Below, piece after piece: positions 1 through 6,261 of a stretch of DNA of 9,950 nucleotides. The notes below the pieces were generated by a model. The model had not been told where the DNA came from, made no database searches, and saw only the letters and a program-made list of their open reading frames with translations. Source of the stretch: Deltaproteobacteria bacterium (GTDB lineage Bacteria; Desulfobacterota; UBA8473); contig JAUXFK010000099.1 of assembly GCA_030623035.1 (NCBI GenBank), forward strand, positions 1 through 9,950, given 5' to 3'. Numbering within the stretch: position 1 is the stretch's first letter; every line of letters starts with the position of its first letter. Position numbers and translations under genes: made by a program.

Positions 1-2
1 CC

Positions 3-242
3 TGGCCTTTTATGTATGAATTCAAAGTAGCATTCGACAACAACCTTGCCGAAAGAGATCTTCGCATGGCTAAGGTACAACAGAAAATCTCCGGCACCTT
101 CCGAAGCTAGGACGGGGTTAATGCTTTCTGCCGCATTCGAAGCTACATCTCAACGGTTAGAAAAAACACCGTCAATGTCATTGATGCTATTGGGAACGCT
201 TTCCAAGGCTACCCGTTCCTGCCGTCCTCAGGAAGCCCTTGA
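3..242 (+). pseudogene. IS66-family transposase, C-terminal remnant with internal stop
   Basis: The frame starting at base 3 reads as the C-terminal catalytic part of an IS66 transposase (TnpC). It contains the family signature FDNNLAERDLRMAKVQQKIS, followed by GTFRS, then DGVNAFCRIRSYISTVRK and a short tail ending at a TGA at 240-242. The N-terminal part lies left of the window. In IS66 proteins a Glu normally follows GTFRS; here that codon is TAG at 108-110, consistent with one G-to-T change in GAG. The reading frame is otherwise uninterrupted on both sides, so inactivation looks recent or is a single-base error. No accessory tnpA/tnpB frame is visible in the window. Family assignment is confident; whether suppression of the stop allows activity cannot be judged. 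Confidence 0.85.
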
Positions 243-379
243 CCCAAATCCTTATCTCTCTCCTGGGTTGTGTGAAAAATGCCTTGAGAAATCTCTCGTT
301 CTCCAAGTCGCTTGCGTATTATTGAAAATTCCAAATTAATAATAAACTTGCCTATCTCGTAAATCCTGTCTAAAATGAA

Positions 380-392
380 CCTGGGTAGTTAC
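380..392 (-). repeat. Probable IS66 right terminal end
   Basis: Read on the minus strand this site is GTAACTACCCAGG. IS66 elements typically begin with GTAA, and this site lies about 140 bases downstream of the transposase stop, where the right terminus is expected. The matching left end and the usual 8-bp target duplication would be outside the window, so the boundary at 392 is an inference. Confidence 0.45.
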
Positions 393-593
393 GATAAAAC
401 AATACAAGGCTCTTTATGTGTTTTAGGTTGATGACCAATATTTCCGGCTTTTGGTGAATTAATGAATGATTTTGTTGCAGAGCTCGTTCCCCGAACAAGC
501 CTAATCGTCCGTCTTTGGAGACAGTAATTCCCTAGTTTTATCAAAGACTATGATCGGGTAGCGCAAGCTATGAGCTATTGTAAAATCTTCATA
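393..593. other. Intergenic stretch without a recognisable gene
   Basis: About 200 bases between the IS66 end and the 3' end of the thiolase gene. No supported reading frame is present. A short stem with a GCAA loop (TAGC-GCAA-GCTA, near 558-569) lies just beyond the thiolase stop on the minus strand, but it has no following T-run, so I do not call it a terminator. Confidence 0.5.
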
Positions 594-1757
594 TCAAAGG
601 CCGAAAATGCCCACGCAGGCCACCACTTCAACGCCCGGAGCCCCTCCAAGGTTATGAGTAAGACCCTGTTTTGGTGATTCCAGCTGCCTGGGGCCGGCCC
701 TTCCCAGAAGTTGGTTGTAAACCTCATAGATCATCCTGAGGCCGCTGGCACCCTGAGGGTGCCCAAATGCCTTCAACCCGCCATCGGTATTCACAGGGAG
801 GCTCCCCTCCATGGTAAAGACCCCGTCGTCAACATAATCCTTGGCCTTGTCTCTGGGGCAAAAACCCAGATCTCCGTATATGATCAGTTCAGTAATCGTA
901 AAGCAATCATGGACTATCGCCAGATCCAGATCTTTAAGGGGGTCCTTTATGCCTGCCTGTTCGTAGGCCTGCCCGGAAGCACCCAGGTTCTCATCGAAAT
1001 GAAGATAGTCGTAGTCGCTTCTGCTTTTTCCCATTCCCGTGCCTGCTGCTATCCCCAGTCCTTTTACCAGGATATGGTCGTCTTTTTTCTTGTATTTTCC
1101 CACATCCTCCTTGCGGCATATAACTGCGGCTGCAGCGCCGTCTGTTCTGGGGCAGCAATCGAAGAGCCCTAACGGCCATCCTATGATAGGAGCCTTCATG
1201 GCCTGTTCCAATGTAATTTCCCTCTGAAAATGGGCTTTTGGGTGCAGGGAACCGTTGCGGTGGTTCTTTACTGCAATCTTAGCCAGGGTCTCTTTTGTCG
1301 CTCCGAATTCGTCAAAATATTTTGTAGCAGCCAGGGCATAGGTCCCAGGTGTCGAGTATCCCGTATTGAATACCGGATGTTCATATCCACCCCCCAGTAC
1401 CGCATATCCCAGGTCCTTCAGCTTTTCAAATCCTACCACCAGAACCAGGTCATAGGCCATACAAGCTACTGCAAAGAGGGCATTTCTAAGGGCCTCTGTT
1501 CCTGTGGCACACATATTTTCAATCCGAGTAACCGGTATATTCTTCAACTTTAGAGGAGCAGCCAAACTCACTCCGCTGGTTCCGCTCTGTAATGTCCCTA
1601 CCCAGGCTGCTTCGATGTCTGTAGGCTCTATCCCCGCATCCTCGTATGCCTCATAGGCAGCTTCTATTATCAGGTCACCGGGGCTCTTGTCCCACCTCTC
1701 GCCGAATTTTGCACAACCCATACCGATAATCGCAACCTTGTCCTTTATGCTCTCCAT
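594..1757 (-). CDS. Thiolase family protein (SCP2/acetyl-CoA acetyltransferase-like)
   Basis: A 387-residue SCP2-type thiolase, expected to be a cytoplasmic CoA-dependent acyltransferase that makes or cleaves a 3-ketoacyl-type bond. The nucleophilic Cys83 lies in ENMCATGTEA. HDCF (283-286) replaces the NEAF block of classical thiolases, as usual in the SCP2-like branch. GHPQGASG (332-339) carries the second catalytic His333, and Cys381 in ACVGIFG is the C-terminal catalytic cysteine. Length is normal and all expected active-site elements are present. The start is supported by GAGGAG eight bases before the ATG. It follows the HMG-CoA-synthase-like/DUF35 gene on the same strand after a 179-base gap. 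In related systems (archaeal thiolase/HMGCS/DUF35 complex, PhlACB acyltransferase, BbsAB benzoylsuccinyl-CoA thiolase) such thiolases work with a DUF35 partner, so a shared complex is likely. The substrate cannot be read from sequence. Confidence 0.9.
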   Translation of the reverse strand: MESIKDKVAIIGMGCAKFGERWDKSPGDLIIEAAYEAYEDAGIEPTDIEAAWVGTLQSGTSGVSLAAPLKLKNIPVTRIENMCATGTEALRNALFAVACMAYDLVLVVGFEKLKDLGYAVLGGGYEHPVFNTGYSTPGTYALAATKYFDEFGATKETLAKIAVKNHRNGSLHPKAHFQREITLEQAMKAPIIGWPLGLFDCCPRTDGAAAAVICRKEDVGKYKKKDDHILVKGLGIAAGTGMGKSRSDYDYLHFDENLGASGQAYEQAGIKDPLKDLDLAIVHDCFTITELIIYGDLGFCPRDKAKDYVDDGVFTMEGSLPVNTDGGLKAFGHPQGASGLRMIYEVYNQLLGRAGPRQLESPKQGLTHNLGGAPGVEVVACVGIFGL

Positions 1758-1835
1758 CTCTATCTCTCCTCACTATTATCGAATTATTAAAGAAAGTTCG
1801 AAATCCCAGCAGAAGATATTTGAATTTCTTGAGTT

Positions 1836-1870
1836 CAGAGAATCCAGAAGCCGGGAGTCAGAATCCGGAA
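1836..1870. repeat. Degenerate heptamer tandem array (five units)
   Basis: Five consecutive 7-base units can be read in one phase: CAGAGAA, TCCAGAA, GCCGGGA, GTCAGAA, TCCGGAA. They lie in the spacer between the thiolase and the synthase-like gene. The period of seven with purine-rich GAA/GGA endings is evident by eye. Arrays of this kind occur in intergenic DNA of many bacteria and have no assigned function. Because the gap is otherwise genic on both sides, the array would be transcribed if the two genes are cotranscribed. Confidence 0.55.
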
Positions 1871-1936
1871 TGAAAAGACAATATGAAAAAGAAAATCGGA
1901 CATCCTCCAACTCCTTCTGATTTAACAAACTGGAAT

Positions 1937-3376
1937 CTACCTTGATTTGGCCATCTTCTCCCCACGTAACGGCCTTGACTTCCAGAAATAGTGGTTTATG
2001 CCCATGGCATTGTGCATCTTCCTGAACGTCAACTCTACATCCATGCCGATCTTCACCTCTTTTGGATCACAGTCCGTCATTTCCAGACGCAGCCTTCCCC
2101 CGCCTTGTAAATCAACAATTGTAATGACCACCGGCGATTCAGGGCCGGGCGCAAGGTTGTCTACATTAAAGGTAAATACTTTTCCCCTCTTGTCGGAAAG
2201 CCTCACTTCTTCAAAATCATCTTTCTTAAGGCATTCATCGCACACTCTCTGAATGGGGAAGAAGATGGTGCTGCATCCCCTGCATTTGCTTCCATATAAA
2301 CTCAGTATCTGTTTTCTATCCCTCCAAAGCCAGGGAAGGAAAGTGGACCTGGAGGCGCCTGCGGCACTCCCCTTTGTCACCAGATCCCTAAAGCTCAGGT
2401 ATCTCTCGTAACTCGATAAAGGCTTCCTCAATGAAAGGTAATGGCTGACCCCTTTCCTTTCTCTGATATTTTCTATGTTTTCATTGACCCTCAATATATA
2501 AGTATCACATCCGTCTCCATAACTTGCAAACAGGATACTGTCCCCTGGTTTTGCTTCCTCAAGGGCTGAAACAAGCATCATCAAAGAAAAGGCCGAACCT
2601 GTATTGCCGATAGAAGAAAACAGGGGCGGTTGAACCTGGGCCTTAAGGTTAAAGCCGAGAGATTTGGCAGCCTTTAAATGGCTTCCCGGGTCAGGACCGT
2701 ACATCACAACCCTGGTAAAATCCTCGGCCTTAAGTTTGTACTTCTTCATGATGCCGGATACGCCCCTCCGAATAGTCTTTAAGTAACCCTCGGTTATGAC
2801 AAAACGCTCTTCCCATGATCTGGGGAAAGTATCTTCCTGGGTTCTCCATATATCCATGAATTCACTGGATATTGAATAACTACCTTCAATAGTTACTGCC
2901 GGGTTGTCCGAGCCTAAAAGAAGGGCCGCAGCACCGTCACCAAAGAGACGTTCAAATCCGGATTTGGGGGCGCCTATGCGGCAATCGGAAGATATTACGA
3001 GCGCTTTCTTTGCGGATCCTGCCTGTACGGCGTCCAGGGCCGCCCTGAAGGCAATCGTTCCGGCCCTTATAGAATTGGCGCAGTCATGTGTGAAGATGTC
3101 ATCTCGAAGATCAAGGGCAGCGGCTATCATGCTTGAGGCCTGTTTTTCCCTGTAAGGCGCGGTTGTCGTGGCAAGATAAAGTCCATCTACCTCTCTGCGG
3201 TCCAACGGGCCTATACAATTAACTCCGGCCTCAACTCCCATGGTAACACTGTCTTCATCATAGTTGGCGACTGCCTTCTCACCTATTGGGGCTGTTTTAC
3301 CCCATGCCATGGCAATCTCATTCCATCCTAGGCGATACAAGGGGACGTATGCCCCATAAGATACAATGCCGAACAT
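1937..3376 (-). CDS. HMG-CoA-synthase-like / KAS III-type protein fused to a C-terminal DUF35 zinc-ribbon OB domain
   Basis: A 479-residue two-part protein. Residues 1 to about 300 form a thiolase-fold domain of the HMG-CoA synthase/KAS III type: nucleophile Cys99 in HDCANSIRAG, FGDGAAALLLG (145-155) and GNTGSAFSLM (257-266). After a linker, residues about 350-470 form a DUF35 module with a zinc ribbon (Cys365-x2-Cys368, Cys379-x2-Cys382) followed by an OB-fold-like segment. In archaea and in PhlACB, DUF35 is a separate scaffold subunit bridging a thiolase and a synthase; here it is fused. Aligned by eye with archaeal HMG-CoA synthase, the catalytic Glu is Thr71 and the catalytic His is Tyr226, so genuine HMG-CoA synthesis is doubtful. 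The ATG is preceded by AAAGGAGA. The thiolase gene follows on the same strand. Likely role: acyl transfer or condensation together with that thiolase. Confidence 0.88.
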   Translation of the reverse strand: MFGIVSYGAYVPLYRLGWNEIAMAWGKTAPIGEKAVANYDEDSVTMGVEAGVNCIGPLDRREVDGLYLATTTAPYREKQASSMIAAALDLRDDIFTHDCANSIRAGTIAFRAALDAVQAGSAKKALVISSDCRIGAPKSGFERLFGDGAAALLLGSDNPAVTIEGSYSISSEFMDIWRTQEDTFPRSWEERFVITEGYLKTIRRGVSGIMKKYKLKAEDFTRVVMYGPDPGSHLKAAKSLGFNLKAQVQPPLFSSIGNTGSAFSLMMLVSALEEAKPGDSILFASYGDGCDTYILRVNENIENIRERKGVSHYLSLRKPLSSYERYLSFRDLVTKGSAAGASRSTFLPWLWRDRKQILSLYGSKCRGCSTIFFPIQRVCDECLKKDDFEEVRLSDKRGKVFTFNVDNLAPGPESPVVITIVDLQGGGRLRLEMTDCDPKEVKIGMDVELTFRKMHNAMGINHYFWKSRPLRGEKMAKSR

Positions 3377-3447
3377 CGTCTTCTCCTTTCAGGTTTTTTT
3401 AACCATTCACGGGGTTAAGGTGTCTGGAAACTTTGCCCAACTTACTT

Positions 3448-3476
3448 ATTTTCCGTTCCTTTGTGTTGAGTTTCAA
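3448..3476 (-). promoter_or_regulatory. Candidate sigma-70 promoter for the synthase-like gene
   Basis: On the minus strand TTGAAA (3471-3476) and GAAAAT (3448-3453) are separated by 17 bases and lie about 70 bases before the start codon at 3376. The -10 box matches only four of six consensus bases, so this is tentative. The miniature element at 3501-3633 ends 24 bases upstream of the -35 box and could alter upstream control. No sigma-54 GG-N10-GC site was seen here. Confidence 0.3.
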
Positions 3477-3500
3477 ATAACGTCTGCAGATACCTATTTA

Positions 3501-3633
3501 GTGCCCGAACGAAAACTGCTATTTTCCCCAATTTTTGCGCCTGCCTGTGCGTAGCACGCAGACAGATCATGCTCAGATTTTAATCCTCACCTTCCTTGAA
3601 CTTAAAAAAACTATCTAGTTTTCGTTCAGACAC
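3501..3633. mobile_element. 133-bp miniature inverted-repeat element with 6-bp target duplication
   Basis: The left end GTGCCCGAACGAAAACT (3501-3517) and the right end AGTTTTCGTTCAGACAC (3617-3633) are inverted copies with two mismatches in 17. Directly outside both ends is TATTTA (3495-3500 and 3634-3639), a perfect 6-bp target duplication. The interior has no coding capacity. It contains an imperfect 25-base palindrome (3541-3565), an A-run and a CCTTCCTTGA motif near the right end. This is the structure of a non-autonomous element moved by a transposase encoded elsewhere. The IS701 copy in this window has different ends (CCTACAACGATACTTAA) and is not its partner. It sits between the synthase-like gene and a broken small gene. 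Confidence 0.8.
3541..3565. repeat. Imperfect palindrome inside the miniature element
   Basis: The 25-base stretch from CTGCCTGTGCG to CGCAGACAG folds on itself over 12 positions, with two mismatches and two G-T pairs around one central base. It is a plausible hairpin in RNA of either strand. It is not followed by a T-run, so it is not called a terminator. Confidence 0.5.
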
Positions 3634-3944
3634 TATTTAATAGCTGAAGAAATCTCAGGTCTTACTGATCTAAGACATGATTTGCAACGCAAGTTGGAAG
3701 AGAAGGAACATTGGAAAACCTGGTTCGGGAGCTGAATAACAAGGTGTCCCTCCGATCCTTCTTTGAAACAGGTGAGCCCATGTCTGACTCAGCAGATAAC
3801 TACGTATGGAAAAAAGAAGTTGAGAAAAAGTATCATAATTTGTTGAACTGCCTGCCTAAGCTGGACCAGGATATGCATAGGCTGAGAGAGAGTCTGAGGG
3901 TGCGCTTTAACACGGCCTTAGACCTTGTGAGGAGCATTAGGTAA
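3634..3944 (+). pseudogene. Small helical protein gene, interrupted by the miniature element and frameshifted
   Basis: I do not recognise the family. From the right target duplication the frame reads YLIAEEISGLTDLRHDLQRK, then LEEKEH, and then meets a stop. A second frame (open from a TTG at 3711) continues smoothly as LENLVRELNNKVSLRSFFET and further to RVRFNTALDLVRSIR, ending in TAA at 3942-3944. Joining them needs one extra base at about 3709-3712, so a one-base deletion or sequencing error is likely. Removing the 133-bp element and one TATTTA copy joins this frame, in phase, to an open frame reaching back at least to a GTG at 3420, giving a product of about 128 residues. The product is rich in Lys, Glu and Leu heptad-like helix. 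An internal ATG at 3780 has AGGTGA before it and could still yield 54 residues. It is convergent with the next gene, with only six bases between the stops. Confidence 0.45.
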
Positions 3945-3950
3945 TGCGAA

Positions 3951-4394
3951 TTATATCTTCTCACAATATACTTTAAACACCACATTGCCCAAGCCGCCAT
4001 TCCTCACGCTGCTATCCAGGCAACAGGCCTGATTTCGCCACATATCATTGGGGTCGAGATCCGAAAGGATACGATCCATAACCATATAAGTCAGAGGGGC
4101 TATGCCGGCAAGGGCCCAAAGGCATACACCGGGGAAGGTTGACTCTTTGGCGTTCAGCATGCAAGCTCCATAGAAGACGTATTTATCTCCTATCTTCGGC
4201 AGTAGTTCGCAGTGATCATTGATCTGAATAACCTCTGCTATCATCTTGTAAGATCTGAACTTATGCATCCTGTTTATAAAGGACCAGTGTTGGGGTGTAA
4301 GGGCATCGAGTTCACCATCAGTCCAGCCCACATTCTCTGTCATCTTTTGCCTTAAACTGCATATCCTCTCTTCAGGAATTTCCTTGTCTGTCAT
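3951..4394 (-). CDS. TIGR04076-like small protein of unknown function
   Basis: A protein of 147 residues from the preferred ATG at 4394, which has GGGGG seven bases upstream; an in-frame ATG at 4424 would add ten residues but lacks a good binding site. Its C-terminal half follows the TIGR04076 pattern: an initial beta-strand with a lone Cys (EVIQINDHC), GDKYVF, a GVCLWAL segment in place of the usual ICPWAL, a helix ending near SDLDPND, then a Cys-containing segment (NQACCLDS) and NVVFKVYCEKI. The N-terminal 50 residues (EERICSLRQKM to SFINRMHKFRS) are extra compared with the minimal family and look helical. No signal peptide or membrane segment is visible. No biochemical role is established for this family that I can cite. 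It lies downstream of the response-regulator gene on the same strand, about 270 bases away, so cotranscription is uncertain. The family match is by eye. Confidence 0.72.
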   Translation of the reverse strand: MTDKEIPEERICSLRQKMTENVGWTDGELDALTPQHWSFINRMHKFRSYKMIAEVIQINDHCELLPKIGDKYVFYGACMLNAKESTFPGVCLWALAGIAPLTYMVMDRILSDLDPNDMWRNQACCLDSSVRNGGLGNVVFKVYCEKI

Positions 4395-4480
4395 AACAGT
4401 ACCCCCTTCATCCGATTTAAACATTCAGCATCTTTCATTTATCCTTTATCATTGACTTTTATTTAGCCTGTTAAACCAAT

Positions 4481-4526
4481 TAGTGTCCATCCAGAAATGA
4501 GCAATTTTGTTCAAGGTCAAGGAAGG
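4481..4526 (+). repeat. Solo terminus related to the miniature element
   Basis: The site starts TAGTGTCCATCCAGAAATG and carries TCAAGGAAGG at 4517-4526. The right end of the miniature element, read inward on the minus strand, also starts TAGTGTC and has the identical TCAAGGAAGG after exactly the same 29-base spacing. The sequence between differs. No matching opposite end was found before 4666, so this is probably the remnant of one end of a related element extending rightward. Confidence 0.5.
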
Positions 4527-4666
4527 CGAACATTCGTTACATTTCCGTATATCATGAACCGGGGTTCCATACAAAGGGTTTGCGAATATTGTTCAATCTG
4601 AAAACGCTAGGACCGCCCCGGAGGAATATGCTTCGCATTCCACAGGGCAGGGAGGAATAGCAGTGC

Positions 4667-6103
4667 CTATTTTGAGGATATTCTCACCTCCTTCTTTATA
4701 CCGTATTTCTCCATCCTCCTGCGGAGGCTGTTTCTGTTTATTCCCAGCAACCCGGCCGCTTTCACCTGGTTTCCTTCCGTCCTTTTCATTGCCTTTACTA
4801 TAAGCATCTTTTCCATATAAGAGATCGCATCCAGATTCTCTTTTGACGAGAGGAAGAAAAGTCTGTCGAGGAACTTATCTAAAGAATCGGACAATCCTTT
4901 AATGGGTTCCCCTTCTTTCCCCAATGGGTGAACCACGTTGATGCCCTCTCCAAAAGACAAGTCTTCAAAAAAAATCACTTCCGACTTACACGTAACTATA
5001 GCCTTCTTTATAATGTTTTCCAGTTCTCTTACATTTCCCGGCCATAGATAACCCATCAATGCCTTCAGCGCCAATGAATCTATATCTTTTACTTCCTTTT
5101 TTAACTCTGCCTTCGATTTCTTTATGAAATACCTTACCAGGTCCGGTATATCCTCTTTCCTTTCCCTTAAAGGGGGAAGGTGAATTGACGCTACATTTAA
5201 ACGGTAATATAAATCCTCTCTGAACTTTCCTTCTGCAATCGCCCTTTTTAAATCCATGTTTGTGGCGGCTATTACCCTGATGTCAACTTTTATAGTCTCA
5301 TTTCCACCAAGTCTCTCAAAGGCCATCTCCTGCAACACTCGGAGCATCTTTGCCTGAAGAGAAAGGGACATATCCCCGATTTCATCCAAAAATATGGTGC
5401 CCCCGTTCAACTGTTCCAGCTTTCCGATCTTTTTTAACCTGGCATCCGTAAAGGCCCCTTTTTCATAGCCAAACAACTCCGATTCGAGAAGATTATCCGG
5501 TATGGCAGCGCAGTTCATGGCCATAAAAGGTCTGTCTTTTCTCATGCTGTGTCTATATATAGCTCTGGCAACGAGTTCTTTTCCTGTTCCGCTCTCACCT
5601 GTCAAAAGGACCGTTATGTCTTTCCCCGCCACCTGACCTATTGATTTGTACACTTCCTGCATCTCAGGAGAATCCCCCACCATGAGGTCACCGTTCGGTT
5701 CATGATCCTGTGAAGGGGATATGGTGACGTTTCGCTTCATCATCTCTGTCATTGACAGGGCATTTGATATAGTCGTCTTCATCCAGTCGATATCAAAAGG
5801 CTTGAGGGTATAATCGTATGCTCCCAACCTGATAGCCTCAACAGCGGTCTCCATAGTTCCATAAGCAGTCATTACTATAACATGCAGTCTCGGTTCCATG
5901 ATCTTGATCTTCTTTAGCACAGCGAGTCCGCCCATTCCAGGCATCCTTATATCCATTATTACAAGATCCGGGATCTCTTCATTGAGGAGTTCAATAGCCT
6001 CCTCTCCGGAAGAGGCCGAAAGTATGCAATAATCCTCAGAAAAGACCTTCCTGAAGGAATAGTGCACATTGGGTTCATCATCGACGATCAGTATCTTTTT
6101 CAT
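4667..6103 (-). CDS. NtrC-type sigma-54-dependent response regulator with GAFTDA variant
   Basis: A 478-residue three-domain activator. The receiver domain (1-120) has acidic Asp8/Asp9, phospho-acceptor Asp51, Thr79 and Lys101. The AAA+ domain (about 140-375) has Walker A GESGTGKE (169-176), Walker B TIFLDE ending at Asp240-Glu241, and the FREDLYYRLN region with arginine-finger residues. The C-terminal Fis-type helix-turn-helix is in NQVKAAGLLGINRNSLRRRM. The loop that contacts sigma-54 is normally GAFTGA; here it is GAFTDA (216-221), a known natural variation but one that changes a conserved position. By family, phosphorylation by a histidine kinase would drive oligomerisation and open-complex formation at -12/-24 promoters. 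No kinase gene is adjacent: upstream lie a heptamer array and the IS701 copy. Its start has only a weak ribosome binding site (AGAG). Targets cannot be assigned from this window. Confidence 0.93.
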   Translation of the reverse strand: MKKILIVDDEPNVHYSFRKVFSEDYCILSASSGEEAIELLNEEIPDLVIMDIRMPGMGGLAVLKKIKIMEPRLHVIVMTAYGTMETAVEAIRLGAYDYTLKPFDIDWMKTTISNALSMTEMMKRNVTISPSQDHEPNGDLMVGDSPEMQEVYKSIGQVAGKDITVLLTGESGTGKELVARAIYRHSMRKDRPFMAMNCAAIPDNLLESELFGYEKGAFTDARLKKIGKLEQLNGGTIFLDEIGDMSLSLQAKMLRVLQEMAFERLGGNETIKVDIRVIAATNMDLKRAIAEGKFREDLYYRLNVASIHLPPLRERKEDIPDLVRYFIKKSKAELKKEVKDIDSLALKALMGYLWPGNVRELENIIKKAIVTCKSEVIFFEDLSFGEGINVVHPLGKEGEPIKGLSDSLDKFLDRLFFLSSKENLDAISYMEKMLIVKAMKRTEGNQVKAAGLLGINRNSLRRRMEKYGIKKEVRISSK

Positions 6104-6130
6104 GCTTACAGCTCTATGGGTAAGTGTAGC

Positions 6131-6165
6131 GGTTATCAGTTATCGGTTCACAGTTAACAGTTAAT
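6131..6165. repeat. Degenerate heptamer tandem array (RGTTAWC type)
   Basis: Five in-phase 7-base units: GGTTATC, AGTTATC, GGTTCAC, AGTTAAC, AGTTAAT. They lie 28 to 62 bases before the start of the response-regulator gene. A weak promoter-like TTGACT occurs upstream of them on the minus strand without a convincing -10 box. If transcription starts there, the array is in the leader. The unit sequence differs from the array at 1836-1870, but the period is the same. Confidence 0.6.
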
Positions 6166-6234
6166 CACAACTTTACGTGAAGTCAAGATGTTTTCTCAAA
6201 AAAGGACTAAGTAGATAAAACTCAACAATTAGAT

Positions 6235-6261
6235 GAAACTTAATCCTACAACGATACTTAA
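6235..6261 (+). repeat. IS701 left terminal inverted repeat
   Basis: Matches the right end at 7766-7791 in inverted orientation, with one extra T and one C/T difference. It overlaps the last codon of the restored transposase frame, which shows how compact the element is. Confidence 0.8.

Noticed and set aside
46..339. 97-codon plus-strand open frame at the left edge
   Set aside because: Out-of-frame shadow of the IS66 transposase remnant, whose true frame begins at base 3.
711..1172. 153-codon plus-strand open frame
   Set aside because: It is antisense to the well-supported thiolase gene and its translation has no domain-like features.
3419..3434. GGTGTCTGGAAACTTT resembles the miniature-element end
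   Set aside because: Needs a four-base gap to align with GTGTCTGAACGAAAACT, has no partner end and lies in the leader of the synthase-like gene; likely chance.
3377..3500. Sigma-54 promoter upstream of the synthase-like gene as a target of the nearby regulator
   Set aside because: No GG-N10-GC arrangement with flanking consensus was found in this leader.
4628..4650. Hairpin GGAATATGC-TTC-GCATTCC downstream of the response-regulator gene
   Set aside because: The stem is short with a two-base bulge and has no T-run on the minus strand, so a terminator call is not supported.
6206..6240. TAGATAAAACT and TAGATGAAACT as a target duplication or extended IS701 end
   Set aside because: Both copies are on the same side of the element, and nothing matching occurs beyond 7791.
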